Positions 58,201 to 64,000 of a DNA stretch of 64,000 bases are shown one piece after another. Numbering within the stretch: the stretch's first letter is position 1; each line of letters opens with the position of its first letter. This DNA is from Portulaca oleracea (lineage: Eukaryota; Streptophyta; Magnoliopsida; Caryophyllales; Portulacaceae): positions 20,090,355-20,154,354 of the forward strand of contig CM055877.1 of the NCBI GenBank assembly GCA_029582165.1, read 5' to 3'. The notes beneath the pieces are model-generated. The model saw nothing but the letters and a program-made list of their open reading frames with translations, ran no database searches and was not told the DNA's origin. Position numbers and translations under genes: made by a program.

Positions 58201-58900
58201 AAAGATTGGCAATCAAAGATAGTCTTTTAGTGAAAGGGAAAATAAGATTTAAGAAATCTATCAAAGACAGGAAGTCAAAGGAAAGGTAAAGACAAACAGT
58301 TGTACATACCCAACCAAGGACAGCAACCAGTTAACAACCAGATCATATATATATGACACTGGGAGCGTGAATAACTATAAGAAAGACTTGAGATATGATT
58401 TCAATTCTAGGCAAATGCGTATATGATACACACTACCCTTATTAAACCCACTTTGTGTATAAGATACCGGCTGTGAAACTCTCATTTATACAAATGTGCA
58501 GTATCTACAGCAAACTAGATGTGCTTTGAAGGATGAGAGTTAGCCTACAAATAGGAACATGCAATTAGTTGTAGTTCATTATGAAGAGTTGGTTGTTTAT
58601 CCATTCCCTCAAGACTTATAAGAGAAATTTATAGGTGATTCTATGTTCTCATTGTAAGTAGAAATTTGATTTCTTACTCTCAATTGGAGAGAGAGAGGAT
58701 CTCGGATAAACACACCCAACACATCGAAACCAAAAGGTTTAAAAGGAATAACTCATGTTCAAACATAAAACTTGTAACTATGTATTAAGTCATGCAAATC
58801 AGAGCGCATTCAGAAGCTTCACAGTGATAGACTTTTGAATGATAAGACTTTGAAACATGTGATGTTTGCAAAGCATGACTGTACCTTTTACAAGAAAGGG
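55208..58900 (+). other. Copia-2 leader and gag region, decayed; no gene recognised
   Basis: AT-rich with internal repeats: about four 150-bp units carrying GAAATTTTTACAGTAGGTTACT (55,600-56,340), a 45-bp direct duplication (56,793 and 56,838) and a 28-bp repeat with GGTCTGCGTACC (56,929-57,000). Two LTR-type dyads lie at 56,406-56,445. Gag is not recognisable. From about 57,902 the sequence matches Copia-1 (1 on). Confidence 0.6.
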
Positions 58901-59278
58901 TGAACGTGCCAACAAACACTCATGCATATGGATGTATGTAGTCCAATTGAGCACAAGTACAAGAGATGGATTACTTCAAATATTCAAAGATGAATAAAAT
59001 AACACATGGTGATTCATGTCTATGAGATTCATCTGAAGCTGGAATGTTAAAATAGTTTAAAGATTTCCAAAATGAAGTAGTTTTGACGAAACAATGAGAG
59101 CACCTAGATACGATCGAAACGATGCTAATTGTTGAGCTAAGAGTTTGAACAAATGACTCAAATGAAACACAATTCTGGCACTATCAGCTTAAGTCATATT
59201 AATCAGAAATGTATTCAGAAAACTGCACAGTGCAGGATTTTGGAAAACATAAACCTTGAAAAAGTTCAATGTTTGTAA

Positions 59279-59640
59279 AGCATGCCTGATGGGTAAGATG
59301 ACTAAAATCACCTCTTATTGGAATTGGTGAACAAGCTAATGACTTATTAGGATGCAAACATATTGATCTATGTGGGCCTATGAGCACTAGTGCTAGAAGA
59401 AGGTTTGTTGTACATTTCATCACTTTCGGTGACGATTTTTAGTAGATATGGGTACATCAACTTAATACACCACAAGTCCAAATCATTTGAAATGTTCAAA
59501 GATTTTCAAAGTGAAGTACAAAACCAACTTGGCAAGAAAATCAAAACCCTTCAATAAAGTTGAGGAGATGAGTATTTGAGCCATAATTTCACTGACCATT
59601 CCAGAGAATGTGAAATTGTTTCATAATTCTCTCCTCTAAG
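59279..59640 (+). pseudogene. Copia-2 integrase remnant
   Basis: It has the same order of broken motifs as 1,369-1,720, including CGPMSTSARRRF and NQLGKKIKT. Stops differ in part from those of Copia-1, so both copies decayed separately. Confidence 0.7.
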
Positions 59641-60459
59641 AATACGACATCTCAATGACGTATCTAAAAGAGAAATCACACCTTATTAGATATGGTGCGA
59701 TCAATGATGGTTGAATCAACATTGCCGATTACCTTTTGGGGATACACGTAATTAACCATAACTCTAATTAATGAATAAAGATTATCTGAAGCACTAGAGA
59801 AGACACCATATATGATATGGAGAAGAGAGGTTCTTGAACCGTTTTCTGAAAGAAAGGAGTATCACTTCTACAAACTGTTGTAGAGGAAAGTGTTTGTGTC
59901 TCAAAATGCTTTCTTCTTAGAGAATATGTTATTCTCTAAAAGAAAGAGTGGGAGAGATTTGGAACTTACCGAAGTTCGAGAGACACAAAATACTATAATC
60001 ATCACCTGAAACTCCGCTACTTGATCCTAGTTCAAATTTTCCTATTGGTCGGGAAATTAAGAACAAGGTTGAGGCAGTTGAAGTTCCTCAAAACGTTAAG
60101 GAGGAGGTGTCATGAACATTACTCCAAGCTGTGTCGTAAACAACTCACAACCACAGAGATATCGATCTTCTATGGATGAGCGTGAGATGTTACTTTTAGA
60201 AAGTAATGACTCTACCTACAACAAAGAAGCTTTAGCAAGTCAAGATTCCATAAGGTCTAAGATGGACTCCATGTACACAACCAAGTTTAGAACTCAGTTG
60301 ATTTGTCTGAAGGTGTGAGCCATCAGGCATAGAAGGGTTTTAAGGCAAAACATGGGTTCATTAAGATAGACATAAAGACTGACTTCAAAATTATATTTTG
60401 AAGAAAGGTGTGTACTTGACACAATTGAGTAGTCTTTTGTTGGAATACTTGTAAACTTC

Positions 60460-60970
60460 AAGAGACCATTTGTGGTCTTAAGGAAGCTTCTAGGAGTTGG
60501 AATCATTGACCTTCTTGACCAGGATATCAAAAAGGTTTGATATACTGGGATGTGCCAAAGATAATATTGTGTTTACAAGAAGTTCAGTGGGAGCAATGCG
60601 CTTTCTGATATTGTATGTGATTGACATACTGTCTACTGAGAAGAATAATCCAATGTTGCTTCTACTAAGGTTGATTTGGAAATAATTTTCAATGTGAAGG
60701 ATTGGTGGGGCTAAGAATTTTATTGGAAACAAGATCTATGATGATAGATTAAAGATTTTGATTGTTTGAATCAAAGTTAACTAGGTGTTGAATAGTTCAA
60801 CTCACTTCGAGAATGGATTAATTTCCAAAATCATGGCATATCCTTACGGAATTTGATTGTCTCAAAACAATCAGAAGTTCTAAGAAGGATTAGACATATA
60901 ACTCATGCTTCAGGCGTGAGATTAATGTATGTCATGAGATGTTCAAAGTCCAACATAACATATACATTAT
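60460..60970 (+). pseudogene. Copia-2 reverse transcriptase remnant
   Basis: It has a YGLK-EASRSWN-like start, LYVIDIL at the YVDD position (the same lesion as in Copia-1, so present in their shared source) and a LMY-MRCSKS segment near 60,925. Frameshifts and stops are present throughout. Confidence 0.7.
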
Positions 60971-61282
60971 ATATGTATAAGCAAAACTAAGGATGTGTCC
61001 TAAGTCTAAAATGGTTGATAAAAGCTAAGTGTGAAGAGTTGCATTGATGCTACACTCATGCAGAGAAATATGATTATCTGAAAGGTCAGAGAAAATCATA
61101 CAATCTGTATTGAGTGGTATTAAGGTGAACTGGAAGAAGTTCCTAACATGACATGCGGTTAATTCTACAAATAAGACAAGTATGACACGACTTTAGAAGT
61201 TGTGGCAGAAACCGTTAGGATTGCGAAGTTCGTTTTTAGAACTGGGTGATGTTTCTAGCCTTGCGAGAGAAATGAAGCCTTA

Positions 61283-61465
61283 TTGATAGGAGCCATCACT
61301 CAAGCAAAGGAACTGAAGCTCACTATGAATCCAAACATGTGTTCCGGAAATATCTTCCTATATGAAAGGTCATTAGTGAGATGGTATATGTACGAGGTTC
61401 ATTGCAAATATTATGTACTAAACCCCTGTTGTAGTTATAGCATGATAGTCATGCATGGGAAATAG
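61283..61465 (+). pseudogene. Copia-2 RNase H remnant
   Basis: A 60-codon piece starts MIGAITQAKELKLTMNPNM, matching the GA-AQAKEP motif and the following SKH-RKYHLVRE region in decayed form. Confidence 0.6.
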
Positions 61466-62265
61466 GTATTAAACACATTCCGGAATATTAAAAAGTCAAA
61501 TTTACATGAATTGTTCATGAATTATTACCTTGTTGCTTCATCATTAAGAATAAGATTCCAAAATTTTACATCAATTGTGGTTTAGAATTATGTAAATGTC
61601 CAAAAAGGTTAGCACATTCAAAATGGGAAATTAGATGAGGTCTGATTTCTGAAACCCCATTAGTGAACTTGATAACGCTAGTCTTGGTCGACAGTCGACC
61701 TGGTTCCTAATTGTATTATCACGTAGGAACAGTGATAATATCAGCACAATTAGCATGTAGGATTGAGGTGATGATCAAGTTTCGTGATCATAGTGATGTG
61801 ATGACATCATAAATCAATCACATGGGTATTGTTGAGAACAACTACTGAACTGACCCGTAGTGGGAGCTCTTTAAGTTAGGAATGTCATACATCCTAAATC
61901 CTGAGTTCAATACATAGACTACATGGTTTGCTGTGACTTTGGAGCGCGTCAAACGCCTTCGAATGTGATAGGATATAAAGGCGATTATGCGGTTACAGTT
62001 GGATCATGAGAGAATGTGTGTCTGAACAAGATGGCATTGTCCTCCCTATTAGGGACAGTTGTCTCGTTGGCCGCTCGATGAGATTGGACTGAAAATGCTT
62101 GGCCAAGCTCAGTTGAATCAATAGTTGATCGTCTGTTTTTTCAAAGTCTAAACTCGGAGATCGAGGAACGTTTCGGACCTTACATAAGGATGACTTTAGC
62201 TTACCTTATCCGAACATGAGACAGTAAGTGACAAGGGAATTCAAGGAATCGAACACTTGTGGGAC

Positions 62266-62276
62266 AAGTGGGAGAT
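62266..62276 (+). promoter_or_regulatory. Polypurine tract of Copia-2
   Basis: AAGTGGGAGAT lies directly before the TGTTGAGAATG LTR start, the usual copia plus-strand primer context. Confidence 0.8.
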
Positions 62277-63113
62277 TGTTGAGAATGTCCCGACAATGTT
62301 CGATATACACGGAGATTAAACCAAAGTAATATAGTAATTATATGTCTTGGTAGAGACCTCAATAATTAGTGACTAAATATGTTTAATTACAACTATATTA
62401 TTTGGTCCTACTGGGTCACACAAGTCAGTGCCCTGGAACAATGTATGTAACCTAAATGATATTGTATCACGTTTAGAAAAGTTGGAAATTGATTTATGTG
62501 AGAAATCAGCCCAACACGGACCGAATTGGGTTCAACCCGGGTCGTGTTGACCCAACACGGTCCGTGTTAAGACACCACGGGCCGTGGTGTCCATGGGCCG
62601 AATAATTGAACCTTCTGGAGTCCAACACGGACCGTGTTGGGCCCAGAAAGGCGCCGTTGTTTTAATTCGGCCCTTTAGGGTTTTTGAACCCTTTCCTTAG
62701 GTTTTCTAAACACTATATAAAGGGGTCTCTGGGAGAGATTATTCCACACCAACTGCCTAAGACTCTTAGAGAGATACCAGGGTGATTTCCTGAGTTCCTC
62801 TCTCTTTTAGTTTGCAGTTTTAGTTTCAGGAAACATTCTCTGTTTCACGAAGCAATCTTACATACATCTTAGATTGAGATTCGTCTCGATCGGGTCGATC
62901 TAGCAATCGGGTTCCCAGAGTGCTGCATGGACTTTTCAGTAGAGGATTTCAGCATTGGAATCTGGAAGGTCAACCTCTTCTTCAGCCGAAATTAGCAATC
63001 AGGTATAATTACTAAAGCCTCTGCAATTGTGTTTATTAATTGTTTATAACTGTTATAATATTCCGCCAATTAATCTGTATCTGTTTAGAAAATAGATAAC
63101 CTAAAACCTAACA
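62277..63113 (+). repeat. Copia-2 3' LTR (837 bp)
   Basis: TGTTGAGAATG...CCTAACA. Compared with the 5' LTR it has one fewer dyad: of the paired units at 54,681 and 54,701 only one remains, an exact 20-bp loss. The TATA box is at 62,714-62,722. Confidence 0.9.

Positions 63114-64000
<887 letters not shown>

Larger units (their letters stand above)
54436..63113 (+). mobile_element. Copia-2: Ty1/copia element, 8.7 kb, inserted in the Tekay 3' LTR
   Basis: It has a 5' LTR remnant, a primer site, a long internal region and a 3' LTR. The target duplication GTAAA is at 54,431-54,435 and 63,114-63,118. It belongs to the same family as Copia-1 and is more complete. Pol is decayed throughout, so it is non-autonomous. 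Confidence 0.85.

Overview
This window is plant nuclear DNA, probably from a eudicot, and is almost entirely nested transposable elements. Ty1/copia and Ty3/gypsy LTR retrotransposons, a CACTA transposon, an L1-type LINE fragment, Mutator-like elements (MULEs), MITEs and a Helitron are stacked in one another. The DNA between them is AT-rich. Intron splice sites and TATA boxes are eukaryotic. No intact host gene is present. The only clear former host gene is a SMI1/KNR4-like pseudogene at 24.0-25.2 kb.

Layout. (1) 1-5,222: the 3' part and 3' LTR of a decayed Copia element (Copia-1). (2) 5,223-20,690: pieces of a Tat/Ogre-like gypsy element. They comprise a 3' region carrying an antisense, intron-containing plant mobile domain (PMD) gene, a polypurine tract, one LTR (15,630-17,332), an Arg-type primer binding site, a leader and a gag fragment. 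The PMD gene is split by a 5.4 kb CACTA element (5,766-11,175, TSD ATA). The CACTA contains a LINE fragment and a transposase-like gene whose intron holds a 50-bp minisatellite. The leader is split by a Helitron. (3) 20,690-22,640: MITE cluster. (4) 22,790-23,981: a Pack-MULE carrying a GRF zinc-finger gene. (5) 24,006-27,254: the SMI1/KNR4-like pseudogene with its TATA box, its 5' leader split by a second MULE (25,324-27,182). (6) 27,279-37,234: a complete but non-coding Tekay-like LARD with 3.3 kb LTRs and TSD ATATG. (7) 37,235-40,433: host-like AT-rich DNA with a Helitron-like element and a MITE. (8) 40,434-64,000: a Tekay-type chromovirus (5' LTR, gag, pol, chromodomain). A CRM-like chromovirus (48,255-54,297, TSD CGAAA) and a second copy of the Copia element (Copia-2, 54,436-63,113, TSD GTAAA) are inserted in it. 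Its 3' LTR resumes at 63,114 and runs off the window.

None of the elements looks autonomous. The Tekay and CRM-like elements have each lost most of the reverse transcriptase. The LARD keeps only a broken chromodomain tail. Both Copia copies are riddled with stops.

The most unusual signal is short inverted-repeat (dyad) motifs whose arms change together between copies. It occurs in three unrelated elements. The Tat-like element has a dispersed dyad around AAAACCCGCCTAGGTTTT with covarying flanks. The Copia LTR has a helically phased 20-bp array of CAACACGGNCCGTGTTG dyads just upstream of its TATA box. The CACTA has subterminal GCGACCGATACG dyads. Only the last is a well-known type of feature.
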